Source: Gnetum montanum (lineage: Eukaryota > Streptophyta > Gnetopsida > Gnetales > Gnetaceae). Taken from it: a stretch of DNA of 23,321 bases. Location: the NCBI GenBank assembly GCA_015680685.1, contig MNCI01024949.1:1-23321 (forward strand), in the 5' to 3' direction. The position numbers and the translations under genes are program-made. The notes under the pieces were generated by a model. That model saw only the letters and a program-made list of their open reading frames with translations. It was not told the DNA's origin and did not search any database. This document shows positions 1 to 10,200 of the stretch, one piece after another (positions within the stretch are counted from its first letter, which is position 1; every line of letters starts with the position of its first letter).

Positions 1-2272
1 CATGTATTCTGTCAAGTCCTAGATCTGCAGGTCCCGGTTCCTAACATCCACTTTGTGGGCAAAGGCGTAGGTGTCCAATATGGCCCTCCAATTAGTGTGT
101 TGAGCACTGATAGTGTTGATTTGAGCCTTGTCCATATGGATCTCCTTCTCTAGGATTTGTTTATACATCCCCAACTGATCACAAAAATGCTCCTTCAGCT
201 TCTCGTGTCATTTAGCCTCATTCTGCCACATGCTTATCTCTATTACTAATTTTTATTGAATAGCGTGTACCTCCTCCATTGAGAATGTTTGGTTTTCTCT
301 GGCTAAATGGCTTACATCTCGGTTGACCTGAATGAATTGTTCTTGTAGCTTATCAAAGTGTTCATCGAGAACATTCTTTTGTTTCTCTACAGAGGTCAAC
401 CATAGGTTATCTACAACCAACTGCTTATTCTCTTCTTCTAAGGCCTTGAGAGCCTTAAGATGTGCATGGGTTTGCACCTATGATGCAGAGGCATCCCAAA
501 CAACCATCTCCTTTTCACCTACCATCTTCTTATTCTCTACTATTAATTTTGTTAGCTGCTCCATTCTAAAATTTTCTAGCTTGTTTGTGGGAACAAATTG
601 TAGAGGATCCTGTTGTGCTACTTGTAAGGCCACAAGCTACTCTTGTAATTTTTGCACTTCAGCTTGAGCATGCTCAAACCTCACTTTGGATATGACCAGC
701 TTTCCCTTTGTGGAAATGAGGTCTGATTGAATTGTTGTTACATCTTGGGGGATGTCAAATAGGGATGTCATTACTTGACCTGTTTGAAGCAATCTGTCAA
801 GTGCATCCTCATGTTTTGCAGGAGTCATTGAGGTCCTGGCAAGAGTTTGAGCATCCCATGTTGTTAAGAGATCTGTCAGTGGCACAACAGGTACATTGAA
901 ATATTCCTTGATGTGGTCAGCGACCACTTCATCAGCTCTCACAGCATCCTGGTGTTGCATGACCACCATAGTGGCCCCTTCACTAGTCTCTAACTACACT
1001 TGAAAAGATGCTACATTTCCTAAGATCTTTTGTGACCATCTACTTTCCCCTCCTCCTATTTGAATTGATAATTTTTCCCTTGTGTGATCTATTGAAACTA
1101 TAGGCTGATCGACATTGTCGAAGACGTGGAAGAGGCTTGTGTCATCACGACTTTCCCAACTAACCGTCTCAGCGATGACCCGAAGATGGCTCATCGATAG
1201 TCTGTAGTCTTGTGATGGCAAATCCTAACCTATGCCAGGCCCTGCTTCTTGTTGTCAGCTGGGACCTGTGGCTGGAGGTTGACTGGGTCCTACAAGTTGA
1301 GTTGCAGGTGGTCTAGTCATTTGTTCGTCTTCTTCATCTGGTCCCAGCTCTTCGCCAGTGCTCTTTCTTGGAGCTGGCACCTTTAGTAATTTGGCATAAG
1401 AAGCATTCCAGGCTTTTCAGAGAATGTCATTAGTGTTTCCCCGAATACTAGCCTGTTGGCATAGTTTTCTGATAAGACAAGAAAAGGGTAGTGCCATCTT
1501 CCCTGACTTCTATCCTTCGAATCACCTTAGGATCTCCATCAAATATAGATGGGGAAGGTTAGCGTTAATCTTTCCCATCAACACTGCATATCCTCTAACT
1601 ACATACATGGATATTCTTTTTAAGCCTTTTGTGGGGAAGAGGTGATAGGTTCCAATTTTGAAATAAACTCTCTTCCGTTGTCAATTCTCCAAATGCTTTG
1701 TCCTTGCCATAAGCCTTCTCTAACTAATCCTTTCGCATGTTAGGGTCTAAATGGGTAGATAACTGAGCAACATGAGGCTCTGTGTTCAGAAGGTTTAACA
1801 CTTCTGAAATTGCCTATGCAGAGAAACCAACTGTCACACCACAAATGTTACCCGTGGTGCCTTGCTCCCTATTGTGCCAGAACTGGTACGTTTTACCTAA
1901 GTACCATGCACCACTTTCAAAGAGGACAGGCCATAAGGGAGACCCCTTGAGGTGATCTCTAACAACCTTAGGAGAAAACTCTACAAAAGATTTGAAGTTT
2001 AGCTCCACAATCACTGGAGTGAATGTGGACTTCTCATGGATAGCCTAAACACACTCCAGGGGCAACGTGAGTTGTTATCCCGATTCAGGCACAGTAGCAA
2101 CACCTCCTTCTGCCTGCCCAAACCATCTGGTAGGAGGTTCTTCTTGATAGATGCTAAATGATTGCACCTCCTATTCTGTATGTTGTCTAGAAGGGCCTTG
2201 TCTTCCACCTCTTCAAGAATGTTTCGTTCCACCTTGAACAGGACACTCCGGTTGTGCATGTTTCGGGGCCAT
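1..2272 (-). pseudogene. Decayed plant-transposon-type ORF with coiled-coil C-terminal half (partial, runs off left edge)
   Basis: The likely start is the ATG at 2272-2270 (ATGGCCCCG, favourable +4 G context), one base after an acceptor-like TGATTGCAG. The frame from there is coherent over the whole stretch if one frameshift near 1640 is allowed. Stops in frame lie at 2215, 2173, 2077, 2047, 1816, 1726, then after the shift 1524, 1512, 1419, 1257, 1227, 996, 639, 480, 255, 210 and 21 (first base of each, minus strand). Segments such as ICGVTVGFS (about 1840) and KMALPFSCLIRKLCQQ (about 1500-1450) resemble the 'putative plant transposon protein' family found in retrotransposon-associated ORFs. 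A Pro-rich, acidic linker follows (about 1380-1250). From about 700 to 1 the protein is rich in Leu, Glu, Lys and Gln with heptad-like spacing, so probably coiled coil. Family recognition is from memory; the single decayed frame is seen directly. Its function is unknown. Confidence 0.6.
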
Positions 2273-2739
2273 TCTGCAATCACATGGATCAAGCGTTAGT
2301 AAGGTTATTTTTAAAGTCAAGTTATACCTTACTGCTTGCCTTAATTGAAGATCATATGTTATAACATGTGATCGTGCCTGAAAATTGTAATAATGGGTCT
2401 TGTGACTTAGGTGGTTTTCATTTTAGTCTCTTGGTGTACTTAAGATCATATGATTTTTGGCATAATTATTCTAAGTGTTAAGTTAATTACCCTAACTGAT
2501 GTCCTTTGGGCGATGGTAAATTTTAAAAAAGTTAGGCACTTTTTGGCAAGTGTCTCTCCCCCACAACTAAACTGAACACTCTGGGTTCAAGCAAGTTCAA
2601 ACAGAATGAAAATTGGAGCACCAGTGAGCGAGATATGAGGGAAAAAGCAAGGGTCACGCAATCACAAGTCATAGAGAAAATTTTCAAAAACTCCCCCCAC
2701 ATGAATGGAAAAATGATGCTAAGTGTTGCGGTGGGGGTT
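2273..2739 (-). promoter_or_regulatory. Presumed 5' untranslated leader of the 2272 ORF
   Basis: This gene-free stretch lies between the TATA box near 2745 and the ATG at 2272. It has a pyrimidine-rich tract and an acceptor-like TGATTGCAG just before the ATG, so part of it could be a 5' intron. I looked for a primer-binding site here and saw none. The role as leader is inferred from position only. Confidence 0.3.
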
Positions 2740-2751
2740 CCTATATATAGG
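2740..2751 (-). promoter_or_regulatory. TATA box, palindromic CCTATATATAGG
   Basis: The 12-base palindrome CCTATATATAGG contains a good plant TATA box. It lies about 470 bases upstream of the ATG of the minus-strand ORF and just downstream (in transcription sense) of the GATATC array. Because it is palindromic it reads the same on both strands, but only the minus strand has a gene after it. Confidence 0.5.
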
Positions 2752-2763
2752 TAAATAGGATGC

Positions 2764-2828
2764 GATATCGCGTATGGTACATCGCGTACACGATATCACG
2801 TGGGACACGATATCGCGTACATGATATC
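2764..2828. repeat. Array of four GATATC palindromes with GCG/TAC flanks
   Basis: GATATC occurs at 2764, 2792, 2809 and 2823, mostly in the wider form CGATATCGCG or CGATATCACG, separated by GTAC-containing linkers. A fifth, degenerate half-unit (CATCGCGTAC) lies near 2780. The block is far richer in CpG than its surroundings. It stands 13 bases from the TATA box, where an enhancer or U3 element would be expected. A single GCGATATCGC occurs at the same kind of position beside the TATA box of the LTR at 7093-6322. Confidence 0.6.
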
Positions 2829-2829
2829 T

Positions 2830-3599
2830 CATCCCTAGTGATGTGAGACACATGAAAAATACCAAATTTTTAATGATTTTCTTGAAATTAATGTTGGAAA
2901 TTGAGGACATGGGCAAGTATTAAGATATCCTAGGGTAATTTCATTGATTCGAGAGGCACTCTTAATAATAATGATGTGAACTTTAGCAATTAAAAATTTG
3001 GTGGTTACGAAAAAAGGGAATGTAATGGTACATTGGAACGTAGAAATTATAGAGGGATAATATTAGGGAAAGAGAATTATGAAAAATCTAGCTGAGGGTA
3101 AGAAATTGTGTGTGTGAGCTAGAGAATTATTAAAGATTACGAAAAATTACACAAGTGGATCCTCCCCAAAGCAGGTTTCAACCTATTATGCCCTTGTGTA
3201 ATGACACTTAAAGTGTCCGTGGGCACTAGAAGGGTTAAAGGTAATCCGCACTAAATCCACAAAACACACACATGTAAATATCACCAGAATGAGCTGAAAA
3301 TTCTATGCTACATGGGACACGAGCTATAATTACACGAACAGTGATATGAGACAAACTAAAGAAAGGGATCAGAGAGATTGGGACATGAGGTAACTGACCC
3401 AAGGCATAGTGAATCCTGCGTGTAAAGCATGATTAACATGTCATTAACCCATCGTTCCAAGATCAGGACCAACTCCATTCCTCTAATCAATGACATTGCA
3501 TTGTTTCATCCCATGATGAGCAACTATGAGAGTACCAGAACAACAAGGCATATGATCCTTGGCGTTTAGTACAAGGGAGGAGTGATTTTTGTTTTATGG
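2830..3599. other. No gene recognised; AT-rich spacer
   Basis: I see no coherent reading frame, PBS or clear repeat here. It lies between the 3' noncoding region of element 1 and the GATATC promoter block. A 3' LTR of element 1 would be expected about here, but nothing in it matches the LTR at 6322-7093 by eye. Confidence 0.4.
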
Positions 3600-4212
3600 C
3601 ACTTTATTTTTTTTTCTATTTTTTAAACTTTACTGAATCCAGAGAAGCCATCAACCTTCAAGCATGGGTGCATGTCTTTCCAATGGGACCCACTAGAATA
3701 GCATTTAATTTTCAAGTACCCTTATGATTACTCTTACTCCCATTTTTCATTAGATCTACAAGGATCTTAGTACAACCACATTGCATGATAACTCCCAAAG
3801 ATGTCACCAAAGAGAATCCACAAGCCCCCTTGACATCACACCCTAATCATTCCCTCTTGGTCCGTCCTTCTTCATTCTGGGTACAATGAACACAAAATTA
3901 ATTTTAAGTTTTAATAATGTCAAGAATATCACTGTACCCTTGAACAAAACCTCATATTTGTAGAGTGGATGAGTGGGTGTAATGGGCTCACTATTCCAAA
4001 TAATTGATCACTCATGACTTAATAACATAAAACACATCTCAACCAACGATCCACATGAGTGCTTTATTTGTAGATGATATTACCTACAAAAGTGTAAAAA
4101 GATAAAAACATAAAAAGGTAAAAAGATAAAACAAAGATTTGAAAAATGAAACATTGGAAAACAAAAATTTGTAAAATTAAAGAAAATGAAAAATATTTAT
4201 TAATCTTGCTTG
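3600..4212 (-). mobile_element. 3' noncoding region of gypsy element 1
   Basis: Short landmarks occur in the same order and similar spacing as in the region after the pol genes of element 2 (13020-13800). On the plus strand these are CATGGGT..CATGTCTTTC (3664 here, 13021 there), AAAGAG..AATCC..CCCTTGA.ATCACACC (about 3808 and 13278), a GTGGATG/GGGTGGATG box followed by GGNCTCACTA (about 3965 and 13430), and an A-rich tract (4080-4200 and 13610-13770). The two regions are therefore diverged copies of one 3' noncoding region. In element 1 it directly follows gag, so pol is missing between them. Confidence 0.6.
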
Positions 4213-6190
4213 TTAGTAAAATGGGGGATATCCCCCATAACTAATCAGTTGAGTATGACAAGGATTAATAAATGGAAGATGAGGATCCTTGCATGTTGGA
4301 AGTATTGGAACCAATTTATACTTATCCCCTCGGGGTTCACACACTTGATTATAATAAGCATAGTGTGACACTTTATAAGATGTAGTTCTCGGATAACGAG
4401 TTGACCCACTATGATGTTTGTGACTGTTAGATGGTATGCAAGGATTGGGATGATGCCTCCCATGGTTGTGTTCATTAGGCCGTATGGTTGTTGGAGTGTG
4501 AGTTGGTGGCCCTGATGAAGTTACATGAGGCGTTGGGTTCGAAGGTAAGGGTGCACCACAGTGTCGGACTTGTGCTAATTTGGAAGATGTAGTGGCCTCG
4601 GAATTGTGTCGTCCCTTCTTATGGCTGTGTTTAAAGAAGGGGTGCTTTTGATGTTGCTGAGGGTTCTCACTGCTGTTGGTAGTAGTAGCACAAGTATTGT
4701 TCGTGGGTTGTTATTGTGGCACAAACACCTTAGGAATAGTTGGTGGCACTGCGAAAGGACGGAAAGGATGAGAATGTTGAAATTTAGGAGGAATGTAAGG
4801 TGCAGAAGGTGGTGGTTGTGTTGGAGGCATGGGTTGATAGTATTGTGGGGAATGGTACTGTGGTGAGATAAAGTATGTTGGCCCAAATGAAGAAATAGGA
4901 TGTTGAACATGATAAGCATTTGAGTTCGGAAAATGTGAAGGGTGCCTCTAATCTAAGGGTGGTCTCTCCCATGACTGGGATTGTTGCCACTATGATTGAA
5001 CACAGTATCTCTGTACGAACTCTGGATGTAACGTGTTTTTCCAATGCTCATGTAAATGTAACAATATTGGGCATTGGCCTTTGGGATGATCGTATAGGCA
5101 TATGTTGCATTCATATGTATGATTAGCAGTTGGGCACTTATTCCCTTGATTCTTTTTTTCGAAATGTCTAATGTTTTGTCCTGCTTCTTGGGTTGTCAAA
5201 ACTCTATCTCCAATATTGTTGATATATTCTCCACACTTTTGATACATCCATTCCAACATCTTATTGATCTTTGCCTCGGCTTCTTCTAATGATTGTTGTA
5301 TTAACAAAGATGATGTTTCCACCTTGAGATTTGTTGATTTCTCCTTTTAATGATCATGGACCTTTGTTGAGTTAATATTTTGGTCCCGTTGAAGTTTTTC
5401 AACACTCTCATGTCTAGCTAATTCTTCTTCTTCTCTTGCTACCTGCTTAACAAGCTCTTGGATTTGATGGGTTTAGAGGGCATATAGTTGACCTTGGGCA
5501 TATGTTCCTAAGGTCTCTCTTGTTTCATTATGTAGCCCATCAATAATATGGTACATAGCCTTTCCTCGAAAAACCCATGGCCTAGACAGTTGTTTAACAG
5601 TGCATAATATCTTTCTAAGGCCATGTCCAAGGGTTCATGTCATGCGTGTTTCCATCCTTTTTCCTCAAGGCTAACACTCTTGCATAGGTTTCATATTTTT
5701 CGTTAAAGACTTCTACCATTGTTGACCAGCGTCATATTGAATTTGGTTTTAATGATCTATACCATACTTTAGCTTGGTCAACGAGTGTCATAGGAAAGAG
5801 CTTAATTTTTTGCCAACCATTATCAATGTTGTTCCATGCACAGGCATCGTAGAAGGCTAGTAAATGTTGTTGCAGATCTAAGTCATAGCCTCCTGAAAAT
5901 TTAGGAAGGTTGTTTAAATTGAGCCTGGGTAGAAGGCTCTCTTTACAATGCCTACGTGAGATTCAAATAGCCTCTTGTATTTGCGTTAGGCTTGTAGTGG
6001 CCAGTGGAGGTTCATCGCCATCAGGTAAGTTAGGCTTTCATGCGTTGTCATGACGTTGTTTTTGTTCATGCTTATAGGAAACTCTCACTTCAGGTTGTAT
6101 ACTCCAATCTTCATCGTCATATAGTTCGTTGGTTCTCCAATGAACTTCCTCATTAAGTGTGGTGTTATCGTGTTCTTGTAGGAGAGGCAT
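4213..6190 (-). pseudogene. gag: Ty3/gypsy gag relic of element 1
   Basis: Gag is the structural protein of the retrotransposon particle. The start is the ATG at 6190-6188 (MPLLQEHDN), 112 bases after the PBS. The capsid-like retrotransposon gag domain is clear: NLPKFSGGYDLDLQQHL at about 5905, then KLFPMTL..AKVWYRSL and EKYETYARV down to about 5660. Two frameshifts (about 5655 and 5545) are needed. A further frame includes an acidic helical segment (about 5460-5380) and a zinc knuckle of spacing CX2CX3HX4C (CNICLYDHPKGQC, about 5110-5070). After it comes a long Pro/Gln/His-rich tail that stays open for about 250 codons apart from three stops. Stops include TGA at 6040, 5965 and 5734, TAA at 5475 and 5349, TAG at 4992 and 4950, TAA at 4713, and the final TAA at 4215. 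No protease or RT follows. It is clearly related to the gag at 17560-19201. Confidence 0.85.
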
Positions 6191-6301
6191 TGTTATGTGT
6201 GAATTTATGTGACTTTTTATAATTACTTCTTTCTAAGAGATATATCGTTAAGTCCTATACAGCAACCTTGTATGATATAACTAATCTAGATAACTAGCAC
6301 C

Positions 6302-6320
6302 ATCCCCGGTAACGGCACCA
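6302..6320 (-). other. Primer-binding site complementary to tRNA-Asp (element 1)
   Basis: On the minus strand this reads TGGTGCCGTTACCGGGGAT. The complement of the 3' end of plant tRNA-Asp(GUC) is TGGCGCCGTTGCCGGGGAT, so 17 of 19 bases match, and the two differences are one C-to-T and one G-to-A. tRNA-Asp priming is known in Athila/Tat-type plant elements. It sits one base after a CA that can end the LTR and 112 bases before the gag ATG, exactly where a PBS belongs. Confidence 0.9.
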
Positions 6321-6873
6321 ATGATGAGTGGCAAGGTACCCCTACACTCAACCATACGAATATGAGTGTTCTCACGTGTGATCTGGTCGAACTCTATAGA
6401 TGGACTAGTTGTGGCACCTAGAAAATTATCCTTAGGTCGCAGTTCGTTGTCTTCCCACCTGGACTAGTATTAGCTTTGTCACGTATGGTTTAGTCCAGAG
6501 TGAGGTGTATGATGTGTTCCTAATTCTAATGCTACTCCTGAAGGTAGTGGAAAATAATATTAACTAATCTAAGCTAGGAGGGAAAGGGGTAAAAGAATCT
6601 AATCTAGCCTAAGTTCGATGAGCATCTGATTCCTTGATCAATTGTACACATCTTGGACTTCGTGCATGACTACCACTAGGATTACCAAGCGTAGATCCTA
6701 GGTACGCCATTGGGATACCAAGTAGTCACACTTAAATGCTTGTAATCAAGTTGTACTCATTCTGCATTCTAGGAGTTTAAGGGTGAGAGAGAAAAACAAT
6801 AAATAACAATTAAATAAACAAAAAAATAAATAAATAACAAAGTAAATGCTGCAATGATGAAGTAATCTTGATC

Positions 6874-6879
6874 TTTATT
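6874..6879 (-). terminator. Polyadenylation signal in element 1 LTR
   Basis: AATAAA on the minus strand about 170 bases after the TATA box, in the place where an LTR would carry the signal that defines the end of R. The hexamer is common in AT-rich DNA, so this rests on position. Confidence 0.35.
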
Positions 6880-7050
6880 GCCGGTCATGTGCATGTCCAA
6901 GTATGTCACACTCGAATAAAGAATGTTGTACAATTACATTCACCACACTACAGGCAGACACTGGAAAAATAATCTAACTCTGGAGGGATCAAACTGCTAG
7001 AGTTTCACTACAATCTAAAACTAATACCGAAACAAGGGAGAGCCACTTCT

Positions 7051-7058
7051 TATTTATA
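7051..7058 (-). promoter_or_regulatory. TATA box of element 1 LTR
   Basis: TATAAATA on the minus strand, preceded 22 bases upstream by a GCGATATCGC palindrome. It lies about 860 bases upstream of the gag ATG. Confidence 0.55.
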
Positions 7059-7093
7059 GACATTGCGGTGGACTGCGATATCGCATCCCATCA

Positions 7094-8900
7094 GTTTGTC
7101 TCTAGAAACACTAAGGCTTGGATACCTCCAAATAAAACTCAACTAGTATTTGGGAAAAATATATGTTTTGAGTTGTTATTAACTTCAGTTCTAAATCTCA
7201 CAATATGATGTAGATAAAGTTAAGTAGATATAAGCACTTTTATTAGAAGATTCAACTATCTTTACATAGTGAGTAAAATTTTTTTGCTATATCAAAGCTA
7301 CCAAGTATATGTAGTCTAGATTATATGTTGCTTGTAAAAAATATTCTTTTATCTAATGCTTAAGCACAATTGCACAAAATATATCACCAATATTCCTTAG
7401 AGAGAAAAATCCATAAGAAAATTGGAAATAGAGCAAGATTCAATGGATTTTTTAAAAAAGAAAACAGTAGAATCATGTAGAATATTAAGCATTAAAATGA
7501 GGTACTATTGACATGAGAAAACACTTTGAAAAATAAAGCTATTTAAAATTAACCAAAAATACCAAATATTTATTAAACCCTTAGGCTCACACAAGCAATT
7601 TTGAAATACGACTACCATCAACATGAGTGAAATCCTTGAAAAGAAAACTAAAGTTATTTTAAAGCCAATAGATAAATGCTAACAATTACTAAAAATAGAT
7701 CTATTTAAGCAATCTAATGGTTCCAAGAACAAAATTCCAAGAACAATATAATCTTAACCACTAGCTAAGCAACTAAGACATAGCAAGAAAAAAATATTAA
7801 TCCATAGGATAGAAGCAATGTAGCTAAATTTAATCTAAAGTTAAAATGCCATTGTACAAGAAATCACTCCTAGCTTTTTTAGTATGTTCTTAGTATCCAC
7901 TTAGTCTTTCCTTCTTTTTTGAATCTTATAGGGATTTTTAAGATAGCCTTTAGTAGTTACAACCATTGTGAAAATTAAAAATTTTAGCTAAAATCCTTAT
8001 GAAAATTAAAAATAACAATTACAGCCATTACAGAAATTCAGAGTTACAACTACCACAAGTCCAACATACATAGAATATTGGGCATATTTTCTTCCTATTT
8101 TGAGCTTTCAAACTGATAACTATATCATCTTAAGATAGCTTGGTTCATTATATTTAGTTTAAGACTATTAAACTCCCTTTAAGGATTTTTAACACTTATT
8201 TCTCTTCATGTTTGCAAGTCATTAGATAGTTACACATTTTCTTGGTTGATTCTCCTCATCCTCTGAATTTGGAAAACCTCAAATGGTAACTATTCTAGGT
8301 TAAAAGAGCTTTAACTAGCTAGATTCACTATATCATAGCTTAGAACTATTAAGCTTCTTCAGTTCTTTTCTTCCCATAACTAATTCAGTTATGGAACTTG
8401 TTGTTTCAATTGAAGTAGCTCCCATGCTAATATGAATCAGAGCTTTTTCTCAACAACTACTATTAGCATATTATGCTTGTACTAGCTCATAATGTCTTTC
8501 TGTTAGCTCTTCAAATTCCACTTTTTTTTATGGATTGTCTTCCTCATGATGGCATTGGCTTTATACTTTCTATTCCAAGCTTTAATGGTGGTTCTATGCT
8601 TTAGTTAGCCTTGTTTTGCTTTTCTATCTCTAGAGCTTTTGTTTAGCACAATGTTAACTATAGAGCCTCTTTGAATTTACTATTAGAATTGTTTAAATTT
8701 TTTAGTAGATAGCTAATGTAGAAGAGTGGTTGTAGGGATTATTCATAGATTTAGTATATGGTACACCCAATTAAGCTATATTAAATGAGAAAAAGCATAA
8801 GTACAAAACATAGTTTTCTGTGAGACTAGAATAATCTCTAACATGGTAAAGAAAATTAGATCATAAGCATTTTTTTTGTTTAGAATATTTGGAGCTAATA
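7094..8900. other. AT-rich stretch, no gene seen
   Basis: No open frame of useful length occurs on either strand, and no retrotransposon protein motif is recognisable. Short direct similarities exist, for example repeated AAAATTAAAAA..TTTTAGC near 7970-8010, but no clear period. It may be old, eroded transposon DNA. Confidence 0.4.
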
Positions 8901-8914
8901 GGCTATTTCTTATT

Positions 8915-10200
8915 TCATTTGTAGAGCCAAATTTTACTCTTGCAAATTGGCTCTACAAGTGGATGTGAAAGAGCTTTTAGGTACTTGTTCATCAAGCAGT
9001 CTTTTGGTTTTGGAAGCTCCATCTTTGTTGATGTAGTAAGTTTAAAGAGGGAATGCCTTGCAAAGCTAAATTTTAGCTCTATGAACATTGCCCTTTTTTT
9101 AAGTTGATGTGACAGAGCTTGTTTGTAGAGCCACTTTTTAGCTCTACATATTTCCTAGCTAAACCAGCATGGTAGAAGCTCACGTGTAAAAGTTGCTTAA
9201 TAGAGCCAATCTTTAGTTCTACAAAGCTTCTCAATAAGCTAATGTGGCATGGCTCTAATGTGGCAAAGCTATTTCATAGAGCTAAATTTTGCACTTACAA
9301 ACTAGCTCTACAAGTTGAGGTGGTAAGGTACTAACATGGCTCTGCTAATGTGGCAAAGTTGAAGTGGTCAATCGTGCTTCATGCTGACATGGTAGTGCTA
9401 ATGTGGAATATCATTGATATGGAAAAACAACCTTGTAGGATTGAAAATTTAGCCTCATGAACAAGATCCAAAAACTAACATGGTAGAATAAATTCGTGAG
9501 GTTGAATTTTTTCTTTATGAATGAGTTCTATGTGCTAACATGGTAGATGAGAGTATTTAGATGAAATCATTTCATTTAGATGAAAAACTTAATCGATTCT
9601 AAATCTTACATGGTAAAGTAGCTTGGTAGAACTATTTTTAGGTTATATAAAGCTTCTCTACATGTTGACGTTTTGTGTTGCTATCATGGTAGAGTGCATT
9701 TGTGAAGATAAAATTTCCTTTCAGGAATTGTCTCTACAAGCTAATGTTGCTAACCAAGGTCAAGCTTATTTGAAAAGCTAAGTTAGAGCCCACCTTTGTT
9801 GATGTGGTAGAGTGAACCTTTTTGATGAAACTTGTTTCCATTAGCTTCTCCTTGTAGAAACACTTCATCATGAGTTGGTTCTATAAGAAAATGTGGCACT
9901 AGGTAGACATGGTATTGTGCTATGGATTCTTTTGATGTGGCAAAGCCATTTTGTAGATTGAAAATTTGGCTCAACAAATGGGCTCTAGATGCTAACGTGA
10001 CATGGTGTTAACATGGATGTGTAGACATGGTAGAGCTAATGTGGCAAGTTAACATAGCATGATGATGTAGCATACTAATCACTAAAGGTTGGGCTTGGTA
10101 TGGATGTTGATGTATCAACTACTAATGTGGCATGGATGATGTGGTAGAGCTCATTTTTAGAGGAGAAATCTAGGTTTACAAATTAGCTTAATGAGCTAAC
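8915..10200. repeat. Degenerate repeat field: TAGAGC...GCTCTA and ATGTGGCA / ACATGGTA motifs
   Basis: The same short words recur many times. TAGAGCCAA.TTTTAGCTCTAC-like blocks, whose ends are inverted repeats of each other, occur near 8922, 9127, 9210 and 9277. GCTAATGTGGCA or CTAACATGGTA words occur near 9236, 9255, 9343, 9392, 9475, 9535, 10000, 10028 and 10120. Spacing is irregular, so this is an eroded tandem family or a field of overlapping amplified units, not a fresh satellite. No gene lies within it. Confidence 0.6.

Larger units (their letters stand above)
6322..7093 (-). mobile_element. 5' LTR of gypsy element 1 (772 bp proposed)
   Basis: On the minus strand the proposed LTR begins TGATGGGATG at 7093 and ends CTCATCA at 6322. 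This gives the perfect terminal pair TGATG...CATCA that plant LTRs often show, with the PBS one base beyond. A TATA box (TATAAATA, 7058-7051) and a later AATAAA (6879-6874) are in transcription order, so R would lie roughly between 7025 and 6850. The 3' end is well supported by the PBS. The 5' end is less certain, because it leaves a U3 of only about 35 bases before the TATA box. No second copy of this LTR was seen in the window. Confidence 0.6.

Noticed and set aside
2719-2916. Minus-strand ORF across the GATATC array
   Set aside because: It covers the TATA box and palindrome array; the reading frame is a by-product of the repeat.
4575-5126. Plus- and minus-strand ORFs overlapping the gag tail of element 1
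   Set aside because: They are shadows of the Pro/Gln/His-rich gag frame, which is open in another phase and has the zinc knuckle upstream.
1-6190. Possible altered genetic code with TAG/TAA read as Gln
   Set aside because: TGA stops and frameshifts occur in the same frames, catalytic residues are lost, and all relics look like silenced plant transposons. Decay by C-to-T explains the pattern.
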